This document shows positions 12,291 through 22,190 of a DNA stretch of 64,000 nt, piece after piece. Numbering within the stretch: the stretch's first letter is position 1; every line of letters begins with the position of its first letter. This stretch comes from Cryobacterium sp. N22 (GTDB lineage: Bacteria > Actinomycetota > Actinomycetes > Actinomycetales > Microbacteriaceae), in contig NZ_PJJP01000036.1 of assembly GCF_002929555.1 (NCBI RefSeq), positions 1 through 64,000 on the forward strand, in the 5' to 3' direction. Both the position numbers and the translations under genes were made by a program. The notes beneath the pieces are model-generated. The model did no database searches and had not been told where the DNA came from. It saw only the letters and a list, made by a program, of their open reading frames with translations.

Positions 12291-13382
12291 TTACGCGGAG
12301 TGCGGAGCGGTCGCACCCGCCGCCTCGTCGATGAGGGCGATCGTGCGGGCGGTGCCGTCGAGCACACCGGCGGACAGGGCGGCGGCGCTCATGCTGTGGA
12401 TGCGCTGGGGCTCCGCGAGGACCGGCAGCAACTCCGCCTGGACCCAGCCGGGCAGGAAGGCGGCGTCGTCGACGAGGATGCCACCGCCGGCGGCCACGAC
12501 GTCGGCGGCGTTGAATCGCTGCTCGCCGTTGCCGACAGGGTACGGCACGAACACGGCGGGGATCCCGAGGGCGCTCAGTTCACAGACGGTGGCGGCTCCG
12601 GCGCGGGAGACCGCGAAGTCGGCGACGGAGAGCGCCAGATCCATCCGGTCGCAGTAGGCGATCATCCGGTAGCCGGGCAGCTTGGGGTCCTCGACTTCCG
12701 CGGCGTTGCCGGTGATGTGGAGCACCTGCCAGCCGGCCTCGGTCAGGGTCGTGGCGGAATCCACGACGGTGCGGTTGATGCGGCGGGCGCCGAGCGAGCC
12801 GCCCGTGACGAGCAGGGTCGGCAGGTCGGCGGCGAGGCCGAAGAAGGCCAACCCGGCCGCGCGGGAGCCGGCCCTGTCGAGAGTCTCGATTTCCCGGCGC
12901 AGCGGCATGCCGACGACCCTGGCGTGGCGAAGCCGGGTGCCGGCGAAGGCCACCCCGACCGAGCGCGTCAGCGCGGCGCCGACGCGGTTGGCCAGCCCGG
13001 GCTTGGCGTTGGCCTCGTGGATGGCGATCGGCACGCCGGCCCGGCGCGCGGCCAGGTAGGCCGGCGTGGCGACATATCCGCCGAAACCGACGACGACATC
13101 GACCCGGCGGTCGCGCAGGATGGCGGCTACATCGTTGATGGCGCGATTGAATTTGGGCAGGAAGCCGAGCGCCGCACGATTGGGCCGACGAGGGAAGGGC
13201 AGCCGCGGGACGATCAGCAGTTCGTAGCCGCGTTCGGGGACCAGCCGGGACTCGAGGCCCTCCGCCGTGCCGAGGACGAGGACCGTCGCGTCGGCGTCGC
13301 GCAGGCGGAGCGCGTCGGCGACGGCGAGCAGCGGGTTGACGTGGCCGGCGGTGCCGCCCCCGGCCAGCAGGTACGTAGTCAT
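12291..13382 (-). CDS. murG: UDP-GlcNAc:undecaprenyl-PP-MurNAc-pentapeptide GlcNAc transferase
   Basis: MurG makes lipid II by moving GlcNAc from UDP-GlcNAc to lipid I at the inner face of the membrane. The 363-residue GT28-type enzyme has the acceptor-site loop [10 protein letters not shown] at 8-17 and a second glycine-rich loop, [12 protein letters not shown], in the C-terminal domain. A donor-binding [11 protein letters not shown] segment is also present. Its ATG overlaps the ftsW stop in an ATGA, so the two are translationally coupled. Confidence 0.97.
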   Translation of the reverse strand: MTTYLLAGGGTAGHVNPLLAVADALRLRDADATVLVLGTAEGLESRLVPERGYELLIVPRLPFPRRPNRAALGFLPKFNRAINDVAAILRDRRVDVVVGFGGYVATPAYLAARRAGVPIAIHEANAKPGLANRVGAALTRSVGVAFAGTRLRHARVVGMPLRREIETLDRAGSRAAGLAFFGLAADLPTLLVTGGSLGARRINRTVVDSATTLTEAGWQVLHITGNAAEVEDPKLPGYRMIAYCDRMDLALSVADFAVSRAGAATVCELSALGIPAVFVPYPVGNGEQRFNAADVVAAGGGILVDDAAFLPGWVQAELLPVLAEPQRIHSMSAAALSAGVLDGTARTIALIDEAAGATAPHSA

Positions 13383-14680
13383 CGGGTGGTTCCTCGTTTC
13401 GGTGCGGCACCGACGGGAGCCGGGCGTGCGGGTGCGACCGCACTGTCGCGGGTCTTGGAGTCCTCGTTCAGGTTGTGATCGCTGCGGGCGAAGGACAACA
13501 CCACACCGATGGCGGCGAGGGTGGTCAGCAGCGCCGTGCCACCAGCGGAGATCAGCGGCAGTGGCACCCCGAGGACCGGGAGAACGCCCAGGACCACGCC
13601 GACGTTCACGAGGGCCTGGCCGATGATCCAGACCATGACGGCCGCGGTGGTGACCTTGATCTGCATGTTGGCGGTGCCGCGCATGATGCGGATGAACGCG
13701 AAGGCCAGCAGGACGAACATCAGCAGAACGACGATGCAGCCGATCAATCCGAGCTCCTCGCCGATGATGGCGAAGATGTAGTCGTTGTCGGCGGCGGGCA
13801 GCCAGGACCACTTGGCCTTGGAGTTACCCAGACCGACGCCGAACACTCCCCCGTTGGCCAGCGCCCAGGTGCCGTGCAGGGGCTGCCAGCACGCGGCGGA
13901 GATGGTGCCCTTCAGCTCGTCGCAGCCCTCCGCGGCGAAGCTGAGGATGCGGGTCATCCGGTTCTCGCTGCTGATGGCGAGCAGGATGCCGGCCACCCCG
14001 CCGACGATCAGGGGCAGAGCGAGCATCCGCAACCGCAACCCGGCGAAGAACAGCGCGCCGAACAGGATCCCGGCCATGATGATCACGGTTCCGAGGTCGC
14101 CGCCGATCATCACCAGCATGACCGCCCCGCCGCCGACGCCGAACACGGGGATGTACACGTGTCGCCAGTCGTCGAGCTTGTCTTTCTTCTGGGCGAGGAT
14201 CACGCCGAGCCAGATCACCAGGGCGACCTTGATGGCCTCGGAGGGCTGGAACTGCACCCCGGCGATCGAGAGCCAGTTGGTGTTTCCGGCGACGGTGACG
14301 CCGAGCGGGGTGAAGATCACGAGGCACTGGAAGAAGCAGGCCGCGGCCAGCGCCGGCCAGGCGACGCGTTTCCAGAAGGTCACGGGCAGCCGGCTGATCA
14401 CCAGCATCAGCGGGATTCCGAGTACCGCGAAGATGCCCTGCCTGAACAGCCCGCCGAAGAATCCGGCGTCCTCGAGGTAGGAGTCCACCGACGAGGAGGA
14501 CAGCACCATGACCAGGCCGAAGACGACCAGGAAGAGCGTGGTGCCCAGGAGCAGCAGGTAGTTCGTGGACTCGGCCCTGAACACCCTGCCGAGGTTGATC
14601 CGCGTCAGGGTACTGCCGCGTTCGTGGGAACCATGGTTCTCGGTGCGCTCAGGCACCCGGGTACGAGGACGAGTCTTCAT
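13379..14680 (-). CDS. ftsW: Septal peptidoglycan polymerase FtsW (SEDS family)
   Basis: FtsW is a SEDS glycosyltransferase that polymerises lipid II at the septum together with its class B PBP partner (here the FtsI-like protein at 20288-22066). The 433-residue protein has about ten membrane segments and a charged N-terminal tail. The large extracellular loop and the conserved PSEAIKVALVIWLG and PLPLISAGGTALL segments identify the family. ATG 14680 has a strong GGGAGGTGGG ribosome site and overlaps the murD 3' end by 32 bases, so the in-frame extension upstream is not real. The C-terminus is a short Ala/Pro/Arg tail. Confidence 0.96.
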   Translation of the reverse strand: MKTRPRTRVPERTENHGSHERGSTLTRINLGRVFRAESTNYLLLLGTTLFLVVFGLVMVLSSSSVDSYLEDAGFFGGLFRQGIFAVLGIPLMLVISRLPVTFWKRVAWPALAAACFFQCLVIFTPLGVTVAGNTNWLSIAGVQFQPSEAIKVALVIWLGVILAQKKDKLDDWRHVYIPVFGVGGGAVMLVMIGGDLGTVIIMAGILFGALFFAGLRLRMLALPLIVGGVAGILLAISSENRMTRILSFAAEGCDELKGTISAACWQPLHGTWALANGGVFGVGLGNSKAKWSWLPAADNDYIFAIIGEELGLIGCIVVLLMFVLLAFAFIRIMRGTANMQIKVTTAAVMVWIIGQALVNVGVVLGVLPVLGVPLPLISAGGTALLTTLAAIGVVLSFARSDHNLNEDSKTRDSAVAPARPAPVGAAPKRGTTR

Positions 14681-16190
14681 GCGACCCACCTCCCAAATAA
14701 TCGTGTACGGCTTGGGCGAACTTCGCTCCGCGTTCCGCATAGCTCGCGAACTGGTCCATGGATGCCGCCGCCGGCGCCAGCAGGACGACGTCCCCGGCCG
14801 AGGCGAGGGACGCGGCCAGGACGACCGCGGACGGCATGACCTCCCCAGTGTCATCCGAGTCGATCTCGAAGACGCGCAGGGCGGGGGCGTGTCGCCTGAA
14901 TGCCGCCAGGACTTCCTCGCGCTCGACGCCGATGACGACGGCGCCGCGCAGCCGGCCGGCGTGCCGGGCCACGAGGTCGCCGATGTCGACGCCCTTCAGC
15001 AGGCCGCCCACCAGCCAGACGACGGAGTCGAACGCGGCCAGCGAGGCATCCGCCGCGTGCGGGTTCGTCGCCTTGGAATCATCGATCCAGCTGATGCCGT
15101 CGCGGATCGCCACCACCTCGATGCGGTGCGCGTCGAGCGTGAATGTGGCCAGGGCGGCCCGGATGGCCTCCGGTGACACGTCGAAGGACCGCGCCAGGGC
15201 CGCGGCAGCGAGGATGTTGGCCACCACGTGCGGGGCGGCCAGTCCGACGGCGGCGAGGTCGCTGATCGTGGTGAGCTCGATGGCGCTGTCGAACCGGTCC
15301 TCAAGGAACGCCCGGTCGCAGAGGATGCCGTCAACGATCCCCAGGTCGCTGGGCCCCGGCACACCCAGGCCGAAGCCGATGGCCCTGGCACCGTCGCTGA
15401 CGTCGGCGTCTTCGACCATCCGCATCGTGGCGGGATCGGCCTTGTTGTACACGCAGGCGACGGTGGTGTTCGAGTAGACCTTGGCCTTCGCGTCGCGGTA
15501 TGCGCTCGCGGATCCGTGCCAGTCGATGTGGTCGTCGGCGATGTTGAGGCAGACGCTGGAGACGGGCACGAGGGCGCCGGGACCGGTCAGCGGCAGGTGG
15601 TGCAGCTGGTAGCTGGACAGCTCGACCACGAGCACGTCCCAGCCCTGCGGGTCGCGGATGGCGTCAAGCACGGGCACGCCGATATTGCCGCAGGGGGCGA
15701 CCCTGTGGCCGCCGGCGGCGAGCATCGTCGCGGCGATCTGCACTGTCGTGGTCTTGCCGTTGGTGCCGGTGACGAGGATCCACGGTGCAGCGGGGCCGAC
15801 CTTGTCGCGCAGGCGCCAGGCCAGTTCGATGTCGCCCCAGACCGGGATGCCCTGTTCGGCGGCCCACAGCAGCAGCGGGTGGTCAGGATGGAATCCCGGC
15901 GACACGATGACCAGCTCGGCGTCGTGCTCGACCAGGGCCGGGGGCGCGGCGTCAAGGTCGGCGGTGACCAGGGGGACGCCGAGGACCTCGAGCAGGCGGG
16001 CACGCTCGTCGGGGGCGCGGCCGGCGACGACGAGGACCTCCGCGCCGAGTTCGGCCAGGGTGTCCGCCGCGGCGAATCCGGTCATCCCGAGGCCGAGAAC
16101 GGCCACGCGCAGGCCGGACCAGTCGGAGTGCCAGCTGGTCAGAGTGTCGAGCCGGTCGGTGCCTGGAGCGTCGAAGGAGTGGGCGCCCAT
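14649..16190 (-). CDS. murD: UDP-MurNAc-L-alanine:D-glutamate ligase
   Basis: MurD adds D-glutamate to UDP-MurNAc-L-Ala. It has 513 residues, slightly long for the family because of a short N-terminal tail. The UDP-binding fold has VAVLGLGMTGFAAADTL. The ATP loop is VTGTNGKTTTVQIA (about 143-156), and the C-terminal domain carries the DDSKATN and LLGGLLKG-like segments of the family. ATG 16190 shares one base with the mraY stop (TGATG). GTG codons just upstream are possible but would overlap mraY further. Confidence 0.96.
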   Translation of the reverse strand: MGAHSFDAPGTDRLDTLTSWHSDWSGLRVAVLGLGMTGFAAADTLAELGAEVLVVAGRAPDERARLLEVLGVPLVTADLDAAPPALVEHDAELVIVSPGFHPDHPLLLWAAEQGIPVWGDIELAWRLRDKVGPAAPWILVTGTNGKTTTVQIAATMLAAGGHRVAPCGNIGVPVLDAIRDPQGWDVLVVELSSYQLHHLPLTGPGALVPVSSVCLNIADDHIDWHGSASAYRDAKAKVYSNTTVACVYNKADPATMRMVEDADVSDGARAIGFGLGVPGPSDLGIVDGILCDRAFLEDRFDSAIELTTISDLAAVGLAAPHVVANILAAAALARSFDVSPEAIRAALATFTLDAHRIEVVAIRDGISWIDDSKATNPHAADASLAAFDSVVWLVGGLLKGVDIGDLVARHAGRLRGAVVIGVEREEVLAAFRRHAPALRVFEIDSDDTGEVMPSAVVLAASLASAGDVVLLAPAAASMDQFASYAERGAKFAQAVHDYLGGGSHEDSSSYPGA

Positions 16191-17284
16191 CACCGGGCCA
16201 GCCACTCGAGGTAGAACGTTCCGACGCCGGCGGCCACGAGCAGTCCGCCGATGATCCAGAAACGCACCACGACGGTGACCTCTGCCCAGCCTTTGAGTTC
16301 GAAGTGGTGATGGATCGGGCTCATCAGGAAGATCCGTTTGCCGCGGGTGACCTTGAAGTAGGCGCGCTGCACGATGACCGAACCGGCCTCGATCACGAAG
16401 AGGCCGCCGATGAGAACCAGCAGCAGTTCGGTGCGGCTGAGGATCGCCAGGGCGGCCAGTGCCCCGCCGAGGCCGAGCGAACCGGTGTCACCGAGGAAGA
16501 TTTTCGCCGGCGAGGTGTTCCACCAGAGGAAGCCGATGAGCCCGCCGACGATCGCCGCGGCCACGATGGCCAGGTCGAAGGAGTCCGGTCCGGCGTAACA
16601 CTTGTACATGTCGGCGATGTCGGACCCGCCGGTGTTGCAGGACTGGTTGGACTGCCAGAAGCCGATGATGATGTACGAGCCGATCGCGAACACCAGGGAA
16701 CCCGTGGCGAGGCCGTCGAGACCGTCGGTGACGTTGACACCGTTGGAGGCGGCGGCGACGATCAGGCAGATCCAGATGATGAACGCGGCGATACCGATGA
16801 AGGTGCCCAGCTTCATGAAGTCCAGCGGCAGGTCCCTGATGAACGAGATGTGCGTGGAGGCCGGGGTCTGGCCGTACTTGTCGGGGAACCGCAGTGCCAT
16901 CCAGCCGAACGCGCCGGCAACGACGACCTGGCCGGCGATCTTCTGCCAGCCGCCGAGGCCGAGGCTGCGCTGGTTGCGGGTCTTGAGGTAGTCGTCGAGG
17001 AAACCGACCAGGCCCAGGCCCACCATCATGAACAGCACGAGAAGGGGCGACGCCGTCAGCGGCCGCTGTTGCAGCCACATGGCGAGGAAGTAACTGACCA
17101 GGACGCCGACGATGATGATGATGCCGCCCATGGTGGCGGTGCCGCGCTTGGCGTGATGGCTCTTGGGTCCGTCATCGCGGATGAACTGGCCCCAGCCGAG
17201 TTTGTGGAACAGCCTGATGAACAGCGGGGTGAGCAGCAGGGTGAAGACGAGGGACATCGCTCCGGCCAGGAGGAGGGCTATCAC
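16190..17284 (-). CDS. mraY: Phospho-MurNAc-pentapeptide transferase
   Basis: MraY joins UDP-MurNAc-pentapeptide to undecaprenyl phosphate, giving lipid I. The 364-residue protein has about ten membrane helices. The Mg2+/catalytic segments [12 protein letters not shown] and the FLDDYLK aspartates are visible, as is the late HHHFELKGW motif. The start GTG 17284 overlaps the murF stop as GTGA and gives the hydrophobic N-terminus VIALLLAG; an ATG nine codons later is the alternative. Confidence 0.96.
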   Translation of the reverse strand: MIALLLAGAMSLVFTLLLTPLFIRLFHKLGWGQFIRDDGPKSHHAKRGTATMGGIIIIVGVLVSYFLAMWLQQRPLTASPLLVLFMMVGLGLVGFLDDYLKTRNQRSLGLGGWQKIAGQVVVAGAFGWMALRFPDKYGQTPASTHISFIRDLPLDFMKLGTFIGIAAFIIWICLIVAAASNGVNVTDGLDGLATGSLVFAIGSYIIIGFWQSNQSCNTGGSDIADMYKCYAGPDSFDLAIVAAAIVGGLIGFLWWNTSPAKIFLGDTGSLGLGGALAALAILSRTELLLVLIGGLFVIEAGSVIVQRAYFKVTRGKRIFLMSPIHHHFELKGWAEVTVVVRFWIIGGLLVAAGVGTFYLEWLAR

Positions 17285-18699
17285 GAGTACAACTTTCCCA
17301 GTCGGTCTCCGAGGAAGCGGAGTCCGGCTGAATTTGATGATTTGACGAGTACGGTGTCGCCGGGCTTCACGGTGTCGCGAAGCAGGTCGAAGGCCTCGTC
17401 GGCGGTGTCGACGTAGGCCGATTCCCCGTCCCAAGACCCCTCGTTGATGGTGCTGATGTGCATTCGGCGGGCGGCGCGGCCGACCACGATCAGTTGGGAG
17501 ATGTTGAGGCGAACCGCCAGGAGGCCGATCCTGTCGTGTTCCTCACCGGAGAGCTCCCCCAACTCGCTCATCTCGCCGAGCACCGCGATGGTGCGTCCGT
17601 CGGGCGTGCGAATCTGGGCGAGGGTCTTGAGGGCCGCGGTCATCGAATCGGGGCTGGCGTTGTAGGCGTCGTTGATGACGGTGACGTCGTCCCGTCCGCC
17701 CAGGACCTCCATGCGCCAGCGTTCGGCGACGGTGACGGATTCGAGCGCGGCGACGATGTCGTCGAGCGGAACCCCGAGGGCGTCGGCGGCAGCGGCGGCG
17801 GCCAGGGCATTCATCACGTGGTGCTCGCCGAGCACCCTGAATGACACCGGCCGGCTGTCGCCTCCGGGCACGTGCAGGGTGAATGTCGTTCCGGTTCGGC
17901 TGCCGTGGATGTCGGAGGCGCGCACCATGGCCCGCTCACCCTCGCCGAACCAGACCACCCTCGCGGCGGTGAGGTCAGCCATGCCGGCCACCCGGTGGTC
18001 GTCGACGTTCAGGACGGCGATGTCGTCGGGTCCGAGGTCGGTGACCATTTCGGACTTGGTGCGCACGGTGGTCTCGATGCCGCCGAATCCGCCGGCATGG
18101 GCCAGCCCGACGCTGAGGACGATGCCGATGTCGGGCCGGGCCATCCGCACCAGGCGCCTGATCTCGCCTTCGGCGCTGGCGCCCATTTCCGCGACGAGGA
18201 ATTCGGTCTGCGGGGTGACTTCGAGCATGGTCAGCGGCGCGCCGACCTCGTTGTTGAAGGAGGCGCGGGCGGCGACGGTGGGGCCGACCCGTTCGAGGAT
18301 CGCGCGCAAGAGGTTCTTGGTGGTGGTCTTGCCGTTGGACCCGGTCACGCCGATGACCTTGAGGGAGCCGGCGGATCGTGCGCGGCTGATCGATACGGTG
18401 GCGAGGTCCCCGAGGGCGGTGACGGCGTCACCGACGACGATCTGGGCCACCGGCAGGTCGAGGAGTCGTTCGACGATGACGACGAGGGCTCCGTTGGCGA
18501 CGGCGGCCGGCGCGAAGAGGTGACCGTCGGTCTCCTCCCCCGGCTTGGCGACGAAGATGTCGCCGGCGGTCACCTCGCGGGAGTCGGTGTGCACGGCACC
18601 GTCGACGACTGACTCCGCCGTCACGGACGGGTTCGTGGAATCGAGTTGCAGGGTGCCGTTCATGGCTGCGGCGATCTCCGCCAGGGTCAGGGCGATCAT
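17281..18699 (-). CDS. murF: UDP-MurNAc-tripeptide:D-Ala-D-Ala ligase
   Basis: MurF adds D-alanyl-D-alanine to the UDP-MurNAc tripeptide, completing the soluble pentapeptide precursor. The 472-residue enzyme has the ATP loop [12 protein letters not shown] at about 118-129 and the central-domain segments [11 protein letters not shown] and [10 protein letters not shown]. Its ATG follows directly on the murE TAG with no spacing, so translation is coupled. It stands in the usual murE-murF-mraY order. Confidence 0.97.
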   Translation of the reverse strand: MIALTLAEIAAAMNGTLQLDSTNPSVTAESVVDGAVHTDSREVTAGDIFVAKPGEETDGHLFAPAAVANGALVVIVERLLDLPVAQIVVGDAVTALGDLATVSISRARSAGSLKVIGVTGSNGKTTTKNLLRAILERVGPTVAARASFNNEVGAPLTMLEVTPQTEFLVAEMGASAEGEIRRLVRMARPDIGIVLSVGLAHAGGFGGIETTVRTKSEMVTDLGPDDIAVLNVDDHRVAGMADLTAARVVWFGEGERAMVRASDIHGSRTGTTFTLHVPGGDSRPVSFRVLGEHHVMNALAAAAAADALGVPLDDIVAALESVTVAERWRMEVLGGRDDVTVINDAYNASPDSMTAALKTLAQIRTPDGRTIAVLGEMSELGELSGEEHDRIGLLAVRLNISQLIVVGRAARRMHISTINEGSWDGESAYVDTADEAFDLLRDTVKPGDTVLVKSSNSAGLRFLGDRLGKLYS

Positions 18700-20283
18700 C
18701 TAGAGCCACCCGGCTTCCTGCAGTGCGAGTCGGGCGTCATCCCTGGCTGAATACGGGAGCTTCACTCCGGCTACCTCCTGGTAGTTCTCGTGGCCGGGCC
18801 CTGCGTAGAGCACGACATCGCCCTCCGCGGCCAACGATAGCGCGCGGCGGAACGCTGTGGCGGGGTCGGGGACCTCGTAGAGCTCCCGTTCTGGTACTGC
18901 CGCGCGTGCCGCGGCGAGCAGGGTGGCCCTGATGGTGGCCGGGTCTTCGAATCGCGGATGGAAATCGGTGATGACGACGGCATCCGCACCGCGGGCGGCG
19001 ATGGCGCCCATGGCGTCGCGCTTGGTCTTGTCCCGGTCGCCGTCGGCGCCGAACACCATGATGATGCGCCCGGCGGTGGAGTCGCGGATCGCACCGAGGG
19101 TGTTGAGGAAGGCATCAGGGCTGTGGCCGTAGTCGATGTAGACCAGCGGGCCCCGGTCTCCGGAGATCAGTTCGGCGCGGCCGGGAATGTAGGCGTTGAT
19201 GCCGCCGTCCCGGGTGAGGGCATGCTCGATGGCGGCCAGGTCGAAGCCGCTCTCCACCAGCATCACGATGGCCAGGGCAGCGTTGGCGGCCATGTACCAG
19301 CCGAGGAGCGGCACCCGCGTCTGCAGCCGGCGGCCATCGGGTCCGTCGAGGGTGAATTCGGTGAAACGGGCACCGGTCTGCACGACGTTCATGCGCCAGT
19401 CCGCATCGACCGGACTGCGGTCGGCGTCGGCCGACCCGACCACGGGGTTGTTGGCGAGGGTGGTGACCGGGATGCGGCTCTCCGCCGCGATGCGGCGGCC
19501 CCACTCGGAGTCCACCGTGACCACTCCGCGGCGGGAGCGGTCGGGCTGGAAGAGCTCCAGCTTGGACTGGAAGTACTCCTCCATCGACGCGTAGTCGTCG
19601 AGGTGGTCGTGGGAGAGGTTCGTGAAGCCGGCGACGTCGAAGACCAGGCCGTCGACCCGGTGGCGGCTGATCGCCTGGGCTGACACCTCGATACCGACGG
19701 CGCGCACCTCGGCTTCGCGCATCCGGGCCAGGAGGGCGTGCAGTTCGCTGGCCTCCGGAGTGGTCAGGGCGCTGGTCACGGCGATGTCGCCGATCCGGCG
19801 CTCCGCCGTGGAGGTGAGCCCGGCGACGACACCGAGCTGGCTGAGGATGGCGAACAGCAGGTAGACGACGCTGGTCTTGCCGTTGGTGCCGGTGACGGCG
19901 AACAGGTCCGCGGGGTTCTCGGCGGTGCGATGGATCCAGGCGGCGACGGCGCCCAGCGCGGCGCGCACATCCGCCGTGACGAGGATCGGGAGGCCGCAGT
20001 CCGCGGCCAGCAGGGCGCCGGCCTCGTCGGTCAGCACGGCAACGGCCCCGGCTTCGCGGGCCGCGCGGGCGTGGGATGCCCCGTGGATCATCATGCCGGG
20101 CACACCGACGAACAGGTCGCCGGGCTGCACGGTGCGCGAGCTGAGGCTCACGCCGGTCAGTTCACGGCTCAGGGTGTCTCCGCGTACGTCAAGCTCAAAT
20201 TCATCGACCAGTCCTGACAACGATCGCGGGACCGGATGCTGAGGACGGAGAGCCGAGGGTGCCAAATCGGTCACGAGGCTCAC
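18700..20283 (-). CDS. murE: UDP-MurNAc-L-Ala-D-Glu ligase for the third stem residue (MurE)
   Basis: MurE adds the third residue of the stem peptide and so decides the peptidoglycan type. The 527-residue enzyme has the ATP loop TGTNGKTS at 131-138. The amino-acid selection site, DNPR in enzymes that use meso-diaminopimelate, reads TDFHPRFEDP here: Phe441-His442-Pro443-Arg444. That is neither DNPR nor the lysine-type DNPA. Microbacteriaceae have group B walls whose third residue may be diaminobutyrate, ornithine, lysine or homoserine, so a non-DAP substrate is likely but not proven. GTG 20283 starts four bases after the ftsI stop. Confidence 0.95.
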   Translation of the reverse strand: MSLVTDLAPSALRPQHPVPRSLSGLVDEFELDVRGDTLSRELTGVSLSSRTVQPGDLFVGVPGMMIHGASHARAAREAGAVAVLTDEAGALLAADCGLPILVTADVRAALGAVAAWIHRTAENPADLFAVTGTNGKTSVVYLLFAILSQLGVVAGLTSTAERRIGDIAVTSALTTPEASELHALLARMREAEVRAVGIEVSAQAISRHRVDGLVFDVAGFTNLSHDHLDDYASMEEYFQSKLELFQPDRSRRGVVTVDSEWGRRIAAESRIPVTTLANNPVVGSADADRSPVDADWRMNVVQTGARFTEFTLDGPDGRRLQTRVPLLGWYMAANAALAIVMLVESGFDLAAIEHALTRDGGINAYIPGRAELISGDRGPLVYIDYGHSPDAFLNTLGAIRDSTAGRIIMVFGADGDRDKTKRDAMGAIAARGADAVVITDFHPRFEDPATIRATLLAAARAAVPERELYEVPDPATAFRRALSLAAEGDVVLYAGPGHENYQEVAGVKLPYSARDDARLALQEAGWL

Positions 20284-20287
20284 TTTC

Positions 20288-22066
20288 TTACCAGGTACCG
20301 GGGAGATCAGGCGCGGCGGCGCCCGAGGGAACTGCCCGGTACTTTTTCAGCACTTGGCTCATGACCTCTTGAAAGACCGGAGCGGGAGCTGCTGACGAAT
20401 TCATGTTAACAGGATCGGCCAGACTCACCGAAACGACGTACTGCGGATCGTCGGCCGGAGCGAAGCCCGACACCGAGACCAGATAGCCCTTGGAGTAGCC
20501 GCCGTTGCCGTCTGGCATCTGCGCGGTACCGGTCTTGGCGGCCGCACGGTAGCCCGGGATTTCCCAGGTGTCGGCGAGCCAGGCCTTCTGGTAGACCATT
20601 TCGAGGATGTCCGCGGTGTCGCGCGCCGCTTCGGCCGAGACGACCTGGGTGCCCTCTGCCGCGGGGACGTCGGTGAGGGTGCCGTCAGGGGTGCGGCAGC
20701 CGGAGACCAGCTGAACGGGCATCCGGACGCCGCCGTTGGCGATGGTCTGGTAGATGCTCGACACCTGCAGGGCCGTCGTGGTCAGGCCCTGGCCGAACAT
20801 CGTGGCGTATTGGGTCTGGTTGTCCCACTTCTCGGCGGGGTGCAGAATACCGGGGTCTTCGCCGGGGAAGCCGCTCTCGGTTTCGGTGCCGACCCCGAAC
20901 TTAGTCATGTAGTCGTACCGCTGCTGATCGGTCAGACGCTCGCCGAACAGAGACGTGCCGGTGTTGGACGACTCGATCAGCACCCCGCTGAGGGTGAGGC
21001 GCAGGTCGTCGTGCATCGAGCTGTCATTGATGTTGGCGCCGTTCTCCGGCAGGTACCGGTAGGGGGCGACGACCTGTGATTCGGGCGTCGCCACGCCGGC
21101 GTCGAGCACGGATGCGGCCGTGAGGGCCTTGAACGTCGAGCCGGGCTCGTAGGAGGCCGTGAAGGCGCGCGAGCCGCGATCATCGGGGTTGGTCGTGGCG
21201 CTGACGTCGTTGGGGTCGACACTCGGGTAGTCGGCCACGGCGACGAGCTTGCCGGTCTTGACCTCCTGCACGATCACGTTTCCCCAGGCCGCCCCGGTCT
21301 TCTGGGCCTGCTCGGCGAGCACCTTCTGCACGAAGAACTGCAGGTCAGAGTCGATGGTGGTGATGACGTCGCTGCCGTCGGAGGCGGCCTCGGTCGTCAC
21401 GGTGCTTTGCGGCAGCCGCACGCCGTCGGCGCCGCGCTCGTAGGTCTCCGAACCGTTGTGGCTGGCGAGGCAGGCGTCCTGGCCCACTTCGAGGCCGGCC
21501 TGCGCCTCGCCCGCCGACGAGACGAACCCGACGATGTTGCCGGCCACGGCACCGTTGGGGTAGACCCGGCCGGGGTTCTGGTACAGGTAGAGCCACGGGA
21601 TATCGAGAGCGTCGAGGGCACGGAACGCGTCCACGTCGATCTTCTTGGCCACGACGGCGTAGTCCGATTTGGGGTCATCGGCGAGGGACTCTTTGATCAG
21701 TGCCACCACCTTCTCGGGCGACTGGCCGATGACGGCACCGATCTCGGCAGCGGCATCGGCCACCGTGATGGTCGTATCCACGTCGTCCACGGTGCGGGTG
21801 AACGTTGTCGCGTTCTTGGGCGAGAGGGCCACGTCATAACGCATCACCGTGCCCGCCATGACAACGCCGTTGGCGTCGAGGATCTCGCCGCGCGAGCCGT
21901 AGACGGTTCTCTCGACCGACCGGTTGCCCAGGGAATCGGCGCTGAGGGTGTCAGCGCGCACCACTTGGATGTCGACGAGGCGAACCACGAACACGCCGAT
22001 GATGGCGACGAGGACGACGACGGTCGCCGCGATCCTGCGCTTGCTGGACATGTTCGTTCTCGCCAC
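20288..22066 (-). CDS. ftsI: Class B penicillin-binding protein, FtsI/PBP3 type
   Basis: This is the septal D,D-transpeptidase that crosslinks new wall and partners FtsW. It has 592 residues: a cytoplasmic tip, one membrane helix at about 12-31, a PBP dimerisation domain (to about 235) and the transpeptidase domain. The active-site motifs are STFK (310-313, Ser310 nucleophile), SSN (366-368) and KTG (511-513). There is no PASTA domain at the C-terminus. GTG 22066 is preceded by GGGAGG. An 79-base gap to ftsL holds a duplicated copy of the ftsL tail. Confidence 0.95.
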   Translation of the reverse strand: MARTNMSSKRRIAATVVVLVAIIGVFVVRLVDIQVVRADTLSADSLGNRSVERTVYGSRGEILDANGVVMAGTVMRYDVALSPKNATTFTRTVDDVDTTITVADAAAEIGAVIGQSPEKVVALIKESLADDPKSDYAVVAKKIDVDAFRALDALDIPWLYLYQNPGRVYPNGAVAGNIVGFVSSAGEAQAGLEVGQDACLASHNGSETYERGADGVRLPQSTVTTEAASDGSDVITTIDSDLQFFVQKVLAEQAQKTGAAWGNVIVQEVKTGKLVAVADYPSVDPNDVSATTNPDDRGSRAFTASYEPGSTFKALTAASVLDAGVATPESQVVAPYRYLPENGANINDSSMHDDLRLTLSGVLIESSNTGTSLFGERLTDQQRYDYMTKFGVGTETESGFPGEDPGILHPAEKWDNQTQYATMFGQGLTTTALQVSSIYQTIANGGVRMPVQLVSGCRTPDGTLTDVPAAEGTQVVSAEAARDTADILEMVYQKAWLADTWEIPGYRAAAKTGTAQMPDGNGGYSKGYLVSVSGFAPADDPQYVVSVSLADPVNMNSSAAPAPVFQEVMSQVLKKYRAVPSGAAAPDLPGTW

Positions 22067-22098
22067 GTGGTGGTCCTCCCGGTTCGGACTATGCCGTA

Positions 22099-22190
22099 TT
22101 TATCGAGTTGTCGTCGACGGCAGGCCGTCGGCCGCCGTAACCGGTTTATCGAGTGGTCGGCGACGGCAGGCCGTCGGCTACCGTAACCGC
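22099..22190 (-). repeat. 46-bp tandem duplication of the ftsL 3' end
   Basis: Bases 22099-22144 and 22145-22190 are the same 46-base unit with five differences (41 of 46 identical). The right-hand copy is the true end of ftsL, including its TAA at 22146-22148. The left-hand copy lies beyond that stop and still encodes an equivalent tail and its own TAA at 22100-22102. It reads as a partial gene duplication now in the ftsL-ftsI gap. Confidence 0.9.

Noticed and set aside
13383-13811. Upstream in-frame extension of murG, and similar ones before murC, ftsW, crtB, crtI, idi and ligD
   Set aside because: Each extension lies in another frame of the preceding gene and has Arg/Pro/His-rich shadow composition; overlap starts (ATGA, GTGA) with family-like N-termini explain the real genes.
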